DNA of 64,000 nucleotides from Heterodera schachtii (lineage: Eukaryota > Nematoda > Chromadorea > Rhabditida > Heteroderidae): NCBI GenBank assembly GCA_023374025.1, contig SIJG01000014.1, positions 1,225,077 to 1,289,076 of the forward strand. Reading direction: 5' to 3'. Numbering within the stretch: the stretch's first letter is position 1; each line of letters starts with the position of its first letter. Shown here in pieces: positions 12,501 through 24,022 of the stretch. The notes beneath the pieces are model-generated. The model was given only the letters and a program-made list of their open reading frames with translations. It searched no databases and was not told the origin of the DNA. The position numbers and the translations under genes are program-made.

Positions 12501-13923
12501 ATGGAAAGGCAATATTCTCTGCAAGTTCGTCAAAATTCTCGCTTTCTATGACCGCATTTTCTAAAATTTAGAACAGCTTGGAGTGTTCTCTTATGATTCC
12601 AAGAAAGGGCACTTGGAAATGGGGTGTTCCAATCTGAAGTATGTGTACGAAGGTTTCATGAATCGGAAGCTCAACATCGACCTTACTCAAGGGATACACC
12701 AGCAAATAGAGAAGTGGCGTTCAGAAAGTGATTAGGTTGTCATCTTCCAATTGAGCAATTAAAATTAAGGCCTCGACAAAGTTTTCGATTGGTTGCTCAA
12801 TTCCTACGACGAGGGCACTTCTCTCGAGGAGGTTGTTCAAATGCTTGGATTTCAAAACAATTTCCTGGTTTTAATTCAGGCTTTAAATGGCTGCGAATTC
12901 GTCAGTCGCAGAGGCCCAATGAGTCGCATTGCCATTTCTCCATATATTTGGCAATCGCTGAACGACAAAAGTCAGAAGTTGGCCTGCGTTAAATATAACG
13001 GTGAGTGATTGTCCATTGTATCGTTTATTCCTTTCCTTTTCAGATGTTATTTTCATCAGAGAATTCACTCGTCCGGACGGGGAAGACGACAAAAGCAATT
13101 GGAACACTTTCGTGCAAAAAGCGTCCTTCGCCGGACGAAAGTTCGAGCAATTAATCACAATGGACGAACCCGAGGGAGGCGAGCCCGACACAACGGCACC
13201 TGTGGACCCGAACCCCGAGCTCGACGGAATATTCAAAGGTCTGTTGCAGGTGGCATTCCTTTGTTGCTATTTGCCCCCCCCCCCCAAATTCAGCCAATCT
13301 CATTGTCGAGGGTCGTTCGTTGAACATTTTTTACGGCTGCGAATTCGACGCACTGAGAGCATCAGACGGAAAGTTCATTGAGCTGAAAACACAGCTCAAA
13401 TTCGTCGGTTTCGGCAAGTACTTCACTTTCAAAGGTGCGTTTTCACATTTGGCATTGCTTTTGACTCTTCATTTTTCAGCCCTTAGTTGGTACTTCCAAT
13501 CATTTTTGATCGGCATTGACACTTTGGTCGTCGGAATTCGAGACGACAATTGTGAAAATTATCTTTTAATAAAAATAAAATTTGAACACTCTCGTTCAGT
13601 TAAGCTGACTCATGTTGAATATTACCCACTTGAGAATTTGCAAAGTTTTTTCAAGAAAAGTGGGATCGACACGAACAAATGTCTGCTCTTCCTGCACCGT
13701 TTTCTCTCTGTACATTTTTCGTTTATTGTAATTAATTTCAATTTCCCTACAGACTGTCAAAAAAGAGCTCAACGGATTGCCAGAAGGGTCAATTTTGGTG
13801 ACGGAGCGTCTCAAAAACACCGATCAGTTCGTGTTCACTACCATCGATGTTGGGGACGAAATGGGACAGGCGGAGTATGCGGTGATCAGCAAAGAATTCC
13901 GTGAACACAACTGGACCCATTGA
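12501..13923 (+). CDS. dom-3: DXO/Dom3Z/Rai1-family RNA decapping exonuclease
   Basis: Enzyme of mRNA 5'-end quality control: hydrolyses incomplete or NAD caps and degrades 5'-3'. Seven exons with closing frames: 12501-12524, 12577-12727, 12770-13000, 13044-13238, 13294-13434, 13480-13709, 13753-13923. Family landmarks in order: LGVFSYDSKKGH; RRGPMSRIAISPYIWQ; GRKFEQLI (equivalent to the YKFEQ motif); GCEFDALRA (acidic pair of the metal site); FIELKTQ (the ELKT motif); WYFQSFLIGI and VVGIRDD. All acidic positions I know to bind metal are retained, so it is probably active. The intron before exon 5 contains a 13-C tract immediately upstream of its acceptor. The first exon is only eight codons, so the start is less certain than the rest. 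Confidence 0.9.
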
Positions 13924-14697
13924 AAAAATTTTGCACTTGAATCATTTTATTCCACTGTTTTCAAATCCAAATTTTATTTTATTTTTTTACGATTCGTAAA
14001 ATGGTTTTTTAATTTCAATAAACGATTCGGATTCTGTAAAAGTCTTACAAGATAAAGTATCAAAAAAACCAAAAGCAAATCACATTACCAAAAATGGAAT
14101 TAATATTTTAATAGTTTTGCTTTCCTTGCATTTCCCTTGGGCATAAAAGTGCAACTGTCTTCCAAAAAAAAGTGATATTCAAAACGCTTTTTCTGCTCCC
14201 TTTTCCGCTGTTGTCATTACGCCAACTGTGCTGGGAAAAACAAAGCGTAAGAAAGAGAGCAATTCGAGAGAGGTTAAGTGGCGAGAGCAAAGGCAAAGAG
14301 CGACGGGAATTGAGGGAATTGATCCCCCGCTTATATTGGCAATGATTGGGCAGAGAGACATCGGCGGAAGGGCTGAAGAACATCCATTGCTTGGCCCGAA
14401 AGTGCTTTTGCTTTCAACGGATTGTGTGTTGGCAAAGGATGAATGGAATTGAAAAATATGGCGGGGAAATGGGGGAAAATTGGGGGGGGGGGAAATGGCG
14501 ACGGAGGGGCGGCGAAAGGTGGCAGAAGCATTGGCCAAGGCCAGCGGAAAAAGTTTTGCTGAACGGGCGAAAGAGGCGGTGCCAAAAACGGTCGACAAAC
14601 GGACGACGGCGCTGGTGACACGTCAAAAGGTCGAAAAAAGAGTTGGCGAATTGCGCCCTTTCCCTTTGCCATTCAATCGCCGCCCCTTTCAGTCCCA
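13924..14697. other. Spacer upstream of the CxYRxSCY gene
   Basis: AT-rich to about 14110, then mixed sequence with open frames on both strands (for example 14331-14672 minus) that have no recognisable domains and overlap each other. A 10-G tract lies at about 14483-14492. I see no supportable gene. Confidence 0.4.
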
Positions 14698-17600
14698 ATG
14701 ATTCGTCCGTTCCTTTTTCTTTTCCTTTTTTCGGGTGCAATTTTCGAACAGCCATTGACAAAAGGTGACATATTAAAATCAACAAAAGAGTGAAAAAAAA
14801 AGAAAAACTGCATTTTTTTAGGAGCAGAGGAAGAAAACGTTTTCCAAATTTTGTCGAATTTTCGATGGATTAATTCCGATCAAATAATATTTATTCAAAA
14901 TGGCGAAGGTAAATTTGGAGATTTTGAAAAAAAAAACGATTGGTTTCTAATGACAGCAGCAAAAGAATCGACGGATTGGACCCTTCGGCACGGCACTTTC
15001 GAGGAGATGAAAAGAGTGATTTGGGCGGATGATCGGCCAAAGGCAATCATTCAAATTGAAAGTGGTGATTACTCACAACGACCATCTCGGATTGAGATTC
15101 CCTTTGCTTAGATGACCAAAGGATGGCACAACAACTTTTCTTGGAGCCCTTTTGTTGGCTTAAAGGCATTTGCCGGGGCCCAAATCGGACGGAGGGCACT
15201 TTCGTTTTGTGTAATGGTCGTTTCAATGAAACACTTCAGCCTCTTCTGAAATATGGATGTGAAAAAACGGACGAAAAAGGGAAAGAAAAGAAAATTGGGA
15301 GGACGGAAGGGGGGCGAAAGGACGGCGCCGGATGGGCGACGGCATTCCGCGGAGTTACGGCATTTTCGAACGGACAGCGAAGCAAAAGGGGCGCAAAGGG
15401 TGCCGAAATTAGCCAATTAAACACATAATCATTTAAATATTCAAGCAAAGACAGAAGAACAGCAGCCAAACGGCGAAACACTGACAATGAGTGAGGGGGA
15501 GCAGCGGAGAAAGTGCCGATATCGCATTTCATGCTATGAGAAGGAAGGAATGGACTTGCTGACGAGTAAACGGCAGAAACAGCGGACGAACACTTTGCTG
15601 TCGGGGAAATTGGCACCACCGAAGGGAAAGAAACGGACGATGAAGCAAATGGCAAAAGTGGCGGTGAAAGGGGTGCGGAGGAGGGAGGCGGAAGGGAAGA
15701 CGAAGCGACGAATGGGCGAGAGGGACGGCGAGACGGTGTTGGCCAACTACTGGAGCGAACGGGAGAAGAAGCTGCGATGCAAGTACCGGAGGAGTTGCTA
15801 CGAAACGGGGCAAAAGCCGAGCATTGCGCGGAGTGCTTTGGCACTTTGGCTGAGTGGGGACGAAGCGGAAGAAGAAAGGAGCGGTGGAGGAGAGGAAAAG
15901 GGAGCACAGAAGCGAAGGGAACGCACGGAAACGGAGGGAAAAGCCGAGTGGGAAGCAATCGGGGAAAGGCAACGGAAAGCGTACTGCCGATACCGAAAGT
16001 CATGCTACCAAAGTGGGAGCCGAACAACGGCGGAGAGCAGAGAATGGCACTGGGTAGACTTGGACATTGGCACGGGACTGACGGACAAAGTCAGCGAATA
16101 TTGGGCCAAATTGAGACGAACGGTGAAGGGACGGAAAGAAAAGGCGCCGGAGGGGGAGGAAGAGAAGAAAAGAGAGGAAGAAATGGATTGGGAAGAAGCG
16201 CAGAAGAGGAAGAAATTGGACTGCAAATACCGACGGAGTTGCTACGAAAGTGGCCAACTGCCGGAGGCATTGAAACAGCAAAAAGTGGCGGAAGAAGCGG
16301 AAAGAGAGGAGAGACTGATGGGAGGGAAGAAAGTGCCGACCAGCGTAAGGGAGTTGAAGCTGTACTGCAAGTACCGCAAGAGTTGCTATGTGGCAAGTGC
16401 GACAGCTGCACGAATGGCCAAGCCAGGGGCAGAGAGTAGTGGGAACAGAACGAACGGAGAGAGAAGGGAGACAGCGGAGATAGAGAAAATAGTGGAGGAT
16501 GGACAGCAAAGGGCAGAACAGCAGACAAAAAGCGCAAGAAATAGTGACAAACTGAGAGACGGAAGAGAAGAAGGGGACAAAGACGAAATGCAGAAAAGGA
16601 AGAGAAACGAGAGAAGAAGGAAGGCAAAGGGCAAGGAGGAAAATGAAGAGGAAGAAGAGGAAGCGAAGGAGGAGGAGAAAGAGGAACAGAGGGAAGATAG
16701 AAGAAAGGAGGAAAAGCTAGACGTAGAAAGTGAGGGGACAGAGGAAGACAAAGAGGAAAAGAGAAGGAGAAGAGGAGGAGGAAGTTGGAAAGAGGGAGAG
16801 GAAGAAAAGGCAAAAGAAACAAAAAAAGAATTGTTCACCCGAAAAATTGGTGAAAGAGAAAAAAGAAAAGTTGGAGGGATGCAGAGAAAAAAAGGATGAA
16901 GGAGAAAAAGCATCTTCCGTTAAGGAAGACGAGAAAAAGAGCGAAAATGATGATGATGAAAAGGAAGGAGAAAAAGATACGAATAAGAAAGCGGAGGAAG
17001 AGGAAATGGAAAAAATGAGGAAGAAACCAAAAAGGAAGAAAATGAAAAGGAAGAGGAATGGAGCTGCTCAATTGAAGAAGCATTTTTATGAAATGGACGA
17101 GGAGAAGAAGGACAAAGAAGAAGAGAAGGAAGTGGAAAAGGAAGTTAATGGGAAAAAGAAAGAAAGAAAAAAGAAAATGGAAGAGGAAGAAAAGAAAAGA
17201 GAAGAGGAAAAGGAAGAAAGGGAAGAGGATGAAAAGGAAGAAAGGGAAGAGGAAGGAAATAAGAGAGAGGAGGAAAAGGAAGAAAGGGAAGAGGAGGAAA
17301 AGGAAGAAAGGGAAGAGGAGGAAAAGAAGAGAGAAGAGGAAAAGGAAGAAAGGGAAGAGGAGGAAAAACAAATCGAAGATGAGGAGAAACCGAAAAGAAT
17401 TTCAAAGAAAAGGAAGAAGTACAAAGTGGAAGCAGTGCAAGTGAAGGAAGAAAAGACGAAAATTTGGGAAAGGAAATGGCAAGGACTGTCCAGGGAAGAA
17501 CGGTTGGAATGCCGATACCGGAAGAGTTGTTATGCGACAGGAACGAAGCCAACAATTCGAAGATGGGCGACTCGGGAAGAGGGGGACGAAGATGAAAAGC

Positions 17601-18401
17601 GGGGGCACGGTTGGGAGGAATGGCACAATTTATGGGTGACAATGGCAATAAAAAATGAAGTGAAAGAAGAAAAAGCCATTGAAGGATGGCACGGCATGGA
17701 CGAACGGCACAAAAAACTGAAGTGCCAATATCGGAAGAGTTGTTACGAACGAATGGAGCAGCGAACGGAGGACGACGGAACAGCGAACGAAACGCAGCGA
17801 AACGGAAGGAAAGAAGCGAAACAAAGGGAAAAGCCGAAGAAAGTGGCGGGCATCACACGGAAGACGAAGGCACGAGAAACGGACAAACGGAAGAGAGAAG
17901 AGACGCGGCAGAGAGAAGCCATTCTGAAGAGCATCGACTTGGGCACCAAATTGGAGTGCAAATACAGGTGGAAACGGGAGGGATAAAGCAGAGGGAGGGA
18001 AAGCCAATCCAATGGCATTTAAGGAAAAGCCAATCCAATGGCATTTTAAGAAACAACTAACCCATTCGTATTTTAGGGAAAAGCCAATTTTAGGCATTTT
18101 AAGGAAAAGTTGTTACGAGGAGAGCGGAAACAGAATGATAGCACCGGCACAACAACGAATTGTGGCACCGCCGCCGATAAGTGTGGCGAGGAAAAGCAAT
18201 GTGACAAATACGGCACAATTCGGAGGAGCAATTAGCGGTGGAAGAGATGACCAAAAGTGCAACCAATGGCGAATATCATGCCGAGAAGCGATAGGACTGA
18301 CAGTCAGAGAAAAGGCGCCGATTGGCAAAAACGGGAAAAAATTGTGCCGAAAAAGAAAAACGGAGGACGAAAAAGGAGACGAAATTGTGATCAAAAATTA
18401 A
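14698..18401 (+). CDS. Putative secreted protein with nine CxYRxSCY-type repeats
   Basis: Family not recognised. Model: exon 1 14698-14764 encodes a signal peptide (MIRPFLFLFLFSGAIFEQP); exons 14822-14908 and 14957-15064 encode a compact region (NFRWINSDQIIFIQNGE, STDWTLRHGTFEEMKRVIW); an exon starts at 15112 with a Cys pair (EPFCWLKGICRGPN), its donor unresolved; large exons 15446-16832, 16885-17967 and 18104-18401. The last two introns are clear: donor TT|GTTCAC (52 bp) and AG|GTGGAA. Motifs with consensus C-[KRQ]-Y-R-x-S-C-Y start at 15514, 15778, 15985, 16222, 16366, 17510, 17723 and 17957 (split by the last intron), with a diverged ninth (CNQWRISC) at 18258. Spacers are Arg/Lys/Glu-rich; 16560-17400 encodes an almost pure Glu/Lys/Arg stretch. 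Paired cysteines behind a signal peptide suggest an extracellular disulfide-stabilised repeat. Function unknown. Confidence 0.72.
17995..18105 (+). repeat. Short tandem repeat within an intron
   Basis: A unit of about 27-40 bp beginning AAAGCCAATCCAATGGCATT is repeated two and a half times inside the last intron of the CxYRxSCY gene, the final copy overlapping the acceptor region. Confidence 0.7.
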
Positions 18402-18639
18402 GTGATAAACAAATAGAAAAAGAAATAAAACAAAATTTGAATGGAATGAAAAAGCCAAGCGAAGGGCAAAGCAATCGGACGAAAATTACAATTCGGCGGG
18501 AATTTGTCGTAAGTATAATTTCCTTAAAATTACACAAATTGTCGTTTTTCATTGTAATTGCGATTGGCCCCAGTCACAGTAATATTACGGGAGGGCTGCG
18601 ATCGGTTACGGTAATATTTTCGATTTTTTCCATTTATTT

Positions 18640-19425
18640 TTCCGTTTTTTGTTTACAAAATTGAATTAAAAATCTTTTCAAATCATCAAAAATTATGAGG
18701 GCCAAGGTTGACATGCCAAAGACACCTGCTGCTGGGGCCCTCCTTTTTTGATTATACTCTTTCCCACCGTCTTTTTCTTCTTCTTCTCTCCCCTCTTCAC
18801 CTTCGCCCTCTTCTCATGGCTCCTCCTCCTCCTTCTTCTTTCTTTCCTTTCCTCTCCCCTTCCTTATCCTCCGATTACCTTTTTTCTCTTCCTCTCCCTC
18901 TTTCTTTCTTTCTCTCCCTCCTTCCTTCCTCTCCCCTTCCTTATCCTCCGATTACCTTTTTTCTCTTCCTCTCCCTCTTTCTTTCTTTTCCTCTCCCCTC
19001 CCTTGTCATTCGCTTTCTCTTCCTCTTCCTTCTCTCTCCATTTCCTCCTCCTCTTCCTCATTTTGCTCCCGTTGTGCTCGCTCTTACCCTCTGCTGCTGG
19101 TGCCGCTCTTCCTTCTCCTCACTCTCTTCCTCCAAGTCCAAAGATCCGTTTATCTTTTTGCGCTTTTCGCTCTCTTTGATCGCTGCAAATGGGCCGACTT
19201 TCAATGCATTCGATGACTTTGACTTTTCTTTGAGCCCTTTTTTGGTTGAATCATTGTCGAATTCGCTCTTAACATTAATTGCTTTTTCATCTAATTAGTC
19301 ACTAATTAGTCGCTTTGTGCCAACCTTTCCGATTTGTTCGTCGCTTCGCATTTTGCTCGATTTGCCCAAAACGACAGACTTTTCTCGCATTTTCTAAAAG
19401 AATGTACAAAAAAGAGAAAGTGAAA
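18640..19425 (-). CDS. Possible minus-strand gene, Glu/Lys-rich, unresolved
   Basis: Low-confidence coding candidate. On the minus strand, 19280-19095 reads as ordinary-looking protein (NVKSEFDNDSTKKGLKEK, then ALKVGPFAAIKESEKRKK), preceded across a possible 34-bp intron by CRFGQIEQNAKRRTNRK and followed by a Lys/Glu-rich run that degenerates into a repeat. A further candidate exon, APAAGVFGMSTLALIIFDDL, lies near 18740-18650. No family recognised and the start is not found; upstream DNA is simple repeat. It may be the 3' part of a gene or chance open frame in purine-rich DNA. Confidence 0.3.
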
Positions 19426-19639
19426 ATGAAATGAATGAGAAGTGAGTAAATTAACGGAGAGTGATAAGTGAATTTGGCGGAGGGAAAATGAAAAGAAAAA
19501 GGAAAAGCATTTGGGAAAAAAGGGGGGGGGGGAGAAGCGAGTGCCGTGAGAAGGGCGCAAAACGGGGCACAATCATGACATGAAATTGAATGGGTTTTGA
19601 GAGTGACAAGAAGGTCCCATTGGCAGGTGTTTTATATTC

Positions 19640-20105
19640 ACGCACCCCTCTCCTCCCCTCTCTCTCCTCCCCTCTCTCCTTCCCTCTCTCTCCTCCCCTC
19701 TCTCTCCCCTCTCTCCTCCCCTCTCTCTCCTCCCCTCTCTCTCCTCCCCTCTCTCTCCTCCCCTCTCCTCCCCTCTTCTCCTCCCCTCTCTCTCCTCCCC
19801 TCTCCTCCCCTCTCTCTCCTCCCCTCTCTCTCCTCCCCTCTCTCCTCCCTCTCTCTCCTCCCCTCGTCCTCCCCTCTCTCTCCTCCCCTCTCCTCCCTCT
19901 CTTCCCCCTCTCTCTCCCTCCCCTTCTTCCCCTCTCTTCCGCTCTCCTCCCCTCTCTTCCCCTCTCCTCCCTCTCCTCCCCTCTCTCTCCTCCCCTCTTC
20001 TCCTCCCTCCCTCTCTCTCCTCCCCTCTCTCTCCTCCCCTCTCTCTCCTCCCCTCTCTCTCCTCCCCCTCTCTCTCCTCTCCTCTCCTCCTCTCCCTCTT
20101 CCCTC
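19640..20105. repeat. (CTCTCTCCTCCC)n satellite-like array
   Basis: About 465 bp of nearly pure pyrimidine on the plus strand built from 11- to 14-bp variants of CTCTCTCCTCCCC. Long open frames exist on both strands only because of the biased composition. Confidence 0.9.
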
Positions 20106-20266
20106 TGAATATCTTCCATTTTTGTAAAATGTAATGGCTAACTACAATACTATCAAAAAACACCCGTCCTCCAATTCGTCGCTGCTTCGTCCTTTTTTCT
20201 TCCTCCTCTTTTTTCTTTCTTTTCCTTCCAATTTCATAATTTCCATAAGTGCCAATGCATACGGCA

Positions 20267-20317
20267 AAAGTTGAGAGAGAGAGAAAAAAAAGAGAGAGAA
20301 GAGAGAGAGAGAAAAAA

Positions 20318-20391
<74 letters not shown>

Positions 20392-20392
20392 G
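20267..20392. repeat. (GA)n microsatellite
   Basis: About 125 bp dominated by GAGA with A-run interruptions. It lies 160 bp after the pyrimidine array, so the purine strand switches sides between the two arrays. Confidence 0.9.
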
Positions 20393-20504
20393 AAAAGAGT
20401 TGTGGCACGGAAAGGGTGCGGGGGATTAAGCCCCCCCCGCCCTCCCCCTTTAGCCCCTTTCCGTTGGCCCTCTCTCTTCCCAAATTCTTCCCCGTCGCCC
20501 CTAC

Positions 20505-20662
20505 CCGCCAAATGCAAACATTGCGCGCTGAGGGGCCATTCTCGAAAATGCCAAAGCAATGAATGCTTTTGCATTTTGCGACTTCGGCCGCCGTTCGCCC
20601 ATTTATTAATTAAATGCCTTTGTTGTCATTTTGCTCTTTACTCCTTTCTTCTTTTTGGGTAA
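20505..20662 (+). other. Half of a DM-domain-like zinc module (possible relic)
   Basis: The frame reads KCKHC then LRGHSRKCQSNECFC (20511-20575). The spacing G-H-x3-C-x4-C-x-C and the preceding leucine match the second half of the DM (doublesex/MAB-3) DNA-binding domain. The stretch between the first Cys pair and the Leu-x-Gly-His, which normally carries Asn-His-Gly, is absent, and the final Cys is missing. Flanks are simple repeat. Either a decayed or partial exon, or coincidence. Confidence 0.2.
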
Positions 20663-20734
20663 AATAAAGTCAAATTCCCACATGGTAATTGGCCTTAATT
20701 ATCCTTTGACGCCGAAAAAACAAAAGAAAAAAGA

Positions 20735-21862
20735 GTGATTTTAAATCATTTTCTCTCTGTGGGAAGCAAACCGCCATTTCTCCCTTTCTCCCTCTTTTCT
20801 CCTTTTCTCTTTTCCCTCTTTTTCCCTCTTTCTCATCCCATTTATTCTTTTCTCATTGTTTTTCCTTTCCCTTCTTTCTCATCCTTCGCCTCCCCTTTCA
20901 TTTCCCCCCCCCCTTTTTGCCATCATCATTCGTCTTTCTCTTCTGTTCTTGACCAATTCGGCTCAAAATTCAATTACGATCCCTTCGGAAAACATTCAGT
21001 CAACAAAAGGAGGAAGACGAGAGCGAAAGGGCAAAGTCCCTTTCCCCTCCCTTTTCTCTCTTCCCTTTCCCCTCATTTCCCCTCCCTTTTCTCTCCCCCC
21101 TCTTCCCCTCTCTTTTCCCTCTTTTCTCTCTTCCCTTTCCTCCCCCCTTTTCCCTCTTTCCCTCCCCCTCTTGTCCTTTTCTTCCCTTCTCCCATCTATC
21201 TCCTCTCCCTCTCCATTCATTCGCCCACTTCTTCGTCCTTGGCCCATTCAAATCCCTGTCCCTTGTCACTTTTCTTTCTTAAGGACTCCCCCTCCCCTTT
21301 CCCTCCCCCTCCCCTCCCTTTCCCTTTCCTCTCCCCCGTGTCACCCTTCCGGCTCCCTTTTCTCTCTTCCCTTTCCCCTCATTTCCCCTCCCTTTTCTCT
21401 CTTCCCTTTCCCCTCATTTCCCCTCCCTCCCCTTTTCTCTTCCCCTCTCTTTCCCTCTTTCTCTCTTCCCTTTCCCTCATTTCCCCTCCCTTTTCTCTCC
21501 CCCTCTCTTTTCCCTCTTTTCTCTCTTCCCTTTCCTCCCCCCTTTTCCCTCTTTCCCTCCCCCTCTTGTCCTTTTCTTCCCTTCTCCCATCTATCTCCTC
21601 TCCCTCTCCATTCATTCGCCCACTTCTTCGTCCTTGGCCCATTCAAATCCCTGTCCCTTGTCACTTTTCTTTCTTAAGGACTCCCCCTCCCCTTTCCCTC
21701 CCCCTCACCCTCCCTCCCTTTCCCTTTCCTCTCCCCCGTGTCACCCTTCCGGCTCCCTTTTATCCCTCCTTTTTCTCCCTCCCCGTCCATCCGTTCGGCA
21801 CCTCTCTCTCCCTCTGTCCCTCCGTCCGTCCGCCCTTTCGCTCCGTCGCGCTTCGGCATTTT
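20735..21862. repeat. Polypyrimidine block with a 395-bp tandem duplication
   Basis: Plus-strand C/T-rich DNA. The distinctive stretch containing TTCGTCCTTGGCCCATTC occurs at about 21228 and again at about 21623, offset 395 bp, with the surrounding 250 bp nearly identical (about 21110-21361 and 21505-21766). The purine strand gives Gly/Arg/Glu-rich open frames that are composition artefacts. Confidence 0.85.
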
Positions 21863-22333
21863 AAATAAGTTTCAACAATTGTGTTGTCACACCCGCCCAT
21901 CAACACAAACTTGACTTTTTGCCATGCCCACTAAAACTAAACAAAAAACATTTTCCCCCGGGGGGGCAGTGATTTCAGAAATGAGTTTTGAGTTTTGTTT
22001 TGCATGCTTTCTAATCCATCCCTTCTTTTCCCTTTCCGTATTTAACCCACATATCCGTCCGTCCGTCCATTCGTCGTCATCCAATGGATTATGCCATCCC
22101 TTTACCCCCCCCCCCCCTCCTCCCCCCTCTCTCTCTCCCTCTGCTTCTTCCCCCATAATTTTCACTTTGTCTCTTCCTTTTTTTCGTTTCTCTCTCTATT
22201 GGATTCGATTAATGGGCATTTAAAATATGCTTGCATAATTATTTTTAACCATCTTTAAAATGATTACGTATTTCGTTGCTTTTTATTTTAGTTTTTTAAT
22301 TTATTTTTTAATTATTTCTTTAGAATTGCATTT
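21863..22333. other. Spacer
   Basis: AT-rich ends around a C-rich centre (12-C tract near 22107). No supportable gene. Confidence 0.5.
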
Positions 22334-22533
22334 ATGGAACAACGGAAGGCAGCCGAAACAGAAGACATTCCATCGACGAGGCCAAAAGAGGCGGAAGTGT
22401 CGCCGCCGCGGACTCCGCTGGGCATTCCGCCGGCATTTGTCAAACGGTCGGTCATTTTCATTGGCATTTTGGAGTCAAAAGAGACAAAATTGGGCAAGCT
22501 AAGGGCCAATAATGACCGGTGGGATGGAATTAT
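22334..22533 (+). CDS. Possible exon of an unresolved gene
   Basis: After an acceptor-like TTTCTTTAG at 22315-22323, ATG 22334 opens a compositionally normal stretch (MEQRKAAETEDIPSTRPKEA, then PPAFVKRSVIFIGILESKE) to a possible donor near 22532. Downstream, 22770-22868 carries KGQFAWHAVEVTTKDEMLYE and a stop, but I could not join the two in frame. It could be a short independent gene or an alternative 5' exon of the PLC-like gene at 24862. No family recognised. Confidence 0.3.
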
Positions 22534-22869
22534 TAATGGTTGGCCACCAATCCCCTCCTTTCATCCGTTTGGTCATCCCTCGTGCCAATCCCTCCCCCAT
22601 ATTCTTTTGTCTTCATTTTATTTTTATTTTAATCCCATTTCCAAATTGGCCCATCTCCCCCCCCCCCCCCGCCCCCTTTTGCCTCGCCCTTTCCCTTCCC
22701 TTCCCTCCCATCGGAAGCATTCATTCTCTCCCCCAATTAATTGTTCTTTCCCGCGAATTTCGCATTGAGAAGCGTGAAAAGGGGCAATTTGCGTGGCATG
22801 CTGTTGAAGTCACTACCAAAGATGAAATGCTTTATGAATCGACAGGGAAAGGAATTTTGAGTAAATAGA

Positions 22870-24022
22870 CGAAAAAGGGGGAGAGATTTGGAAAAGGCGG
22901 GGGGGGGGGGGGGGAAATGAACGGAGGGATTGAAAACGGAAGAACTTCCATTCAACGGATTTGCATCCTCCGTTTGTCCCCTCCCCGTTTTTCGTTCCTT
23001 CTCCCAAAGTCCTTCCCTTCCCTTTCCTCTGCTCATTTTGCTCATTTGGCGCTTCTCCCCCCCCCCCCCCCCCGGCGCGTGCCAACAAATGGACACGATT
23101 GTGAAGCCCTAAAAGCTTCTTCTTTTCTTTCGCCGTCCTTTGCCATTTCTTTAGCCCAAATTTGGGGCAAAAACGTCGGAAGAGCGGGGGAAGCGAAGGC
23201 CCTCCCGGGGATGAAGACCGTCCCAATTCTGCCAGCAGAGAGTGCTGACTTCCTCCGCTTAATTGCATTTGTTCTGCTCTGTCTCCATCCGCCGTCCGTC
23301 CGTCTTTTCCTCCTCTGAGAGTTCTTCCCCCCCCCCCCCCCCCCCTCTCCCCCTATTCATTCATATTCAATTCCCCCCCCCCCCCTCCCCCCCTTTTCCC
23401 CCACTCACTCATTTTTCCTCTCGACCCTTTCATTTCTTCCACTTTCCTCTCCCCCCCCCCCACATTTTCCCTCATTTTTTGAGTGGTGGGTAAAATTGTG
23501 CCACGCATTCGCTTCGTTATTCAACAGAGAAAACGGAAAGAGGCGCTTTAAAAATAAATGCGCTCCCTAATTAACACTTATTGTTTAATATTGGACTTTG
23601 GAGAATGTATTCATTGTAATTTTCTTTCGACTGAATTTGTCTTTCTTTGCCAATCACTTTTCACTTTTGGCACGTTTCACTGTCGAGACTTTTGACAGCC
23701 GAAAAGGGAAACGGACAAACGCATTCCATCCATTTGATCACAAAAACAAAAATATTTAATTTTTGCCTTTCTATAAACTCAAAAAATGGAGTTGAGAGTA
23801 AGCAAATGCATTTTTATAAATTTTGTAGCATTTTCCAAGGCAATTAGCAACAATTTAAAAAATGTCATTGCATGAACGACGTTCCTTTGATAAGTGCGTT
23901 TTTGATTTTTGAAATGAAAAAATAAAAAAGTGGGAGCCGAGGGGGGGGGGGGGGGAAGGGAAATTAAAAATGGAAAATGTGGGAAAGTTTTTGCGCCAGC
24001 CCGAGTTTTTTGATTCGTGTCT
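22870..24022. other. Spacer rich in C and G homopolymers
   Basis: Contains G14 near 22900, C16 near 23059, C17 near 23329, C12 near 23373, C11 near 23451 and G14 near 23941. An open frame at 23150-23318 has an acceptor-like start but no recognisable domain. Otherwise nothing supportable. Confidence 0.5.

Noticed and set aside
15236..17648. Several long minus-strand frames (Ser/Leu/Phe-rich) opposite the CxYRxSCY gene
   Set aside because: They mirror purine-rich codons of the plus-strand gene; the plus strand has repeated exact motifs and splice-restored codons, the minus strand has neither.
19451..20119. Long Gly/Arg/Glu open frame on the minus strand and Ser/Leu/Pro frames on the plus strand
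   Set aside because: They arise from a 12-bp pyrimidine repeat; all frames are open because stop codons cannot occur in the unit.
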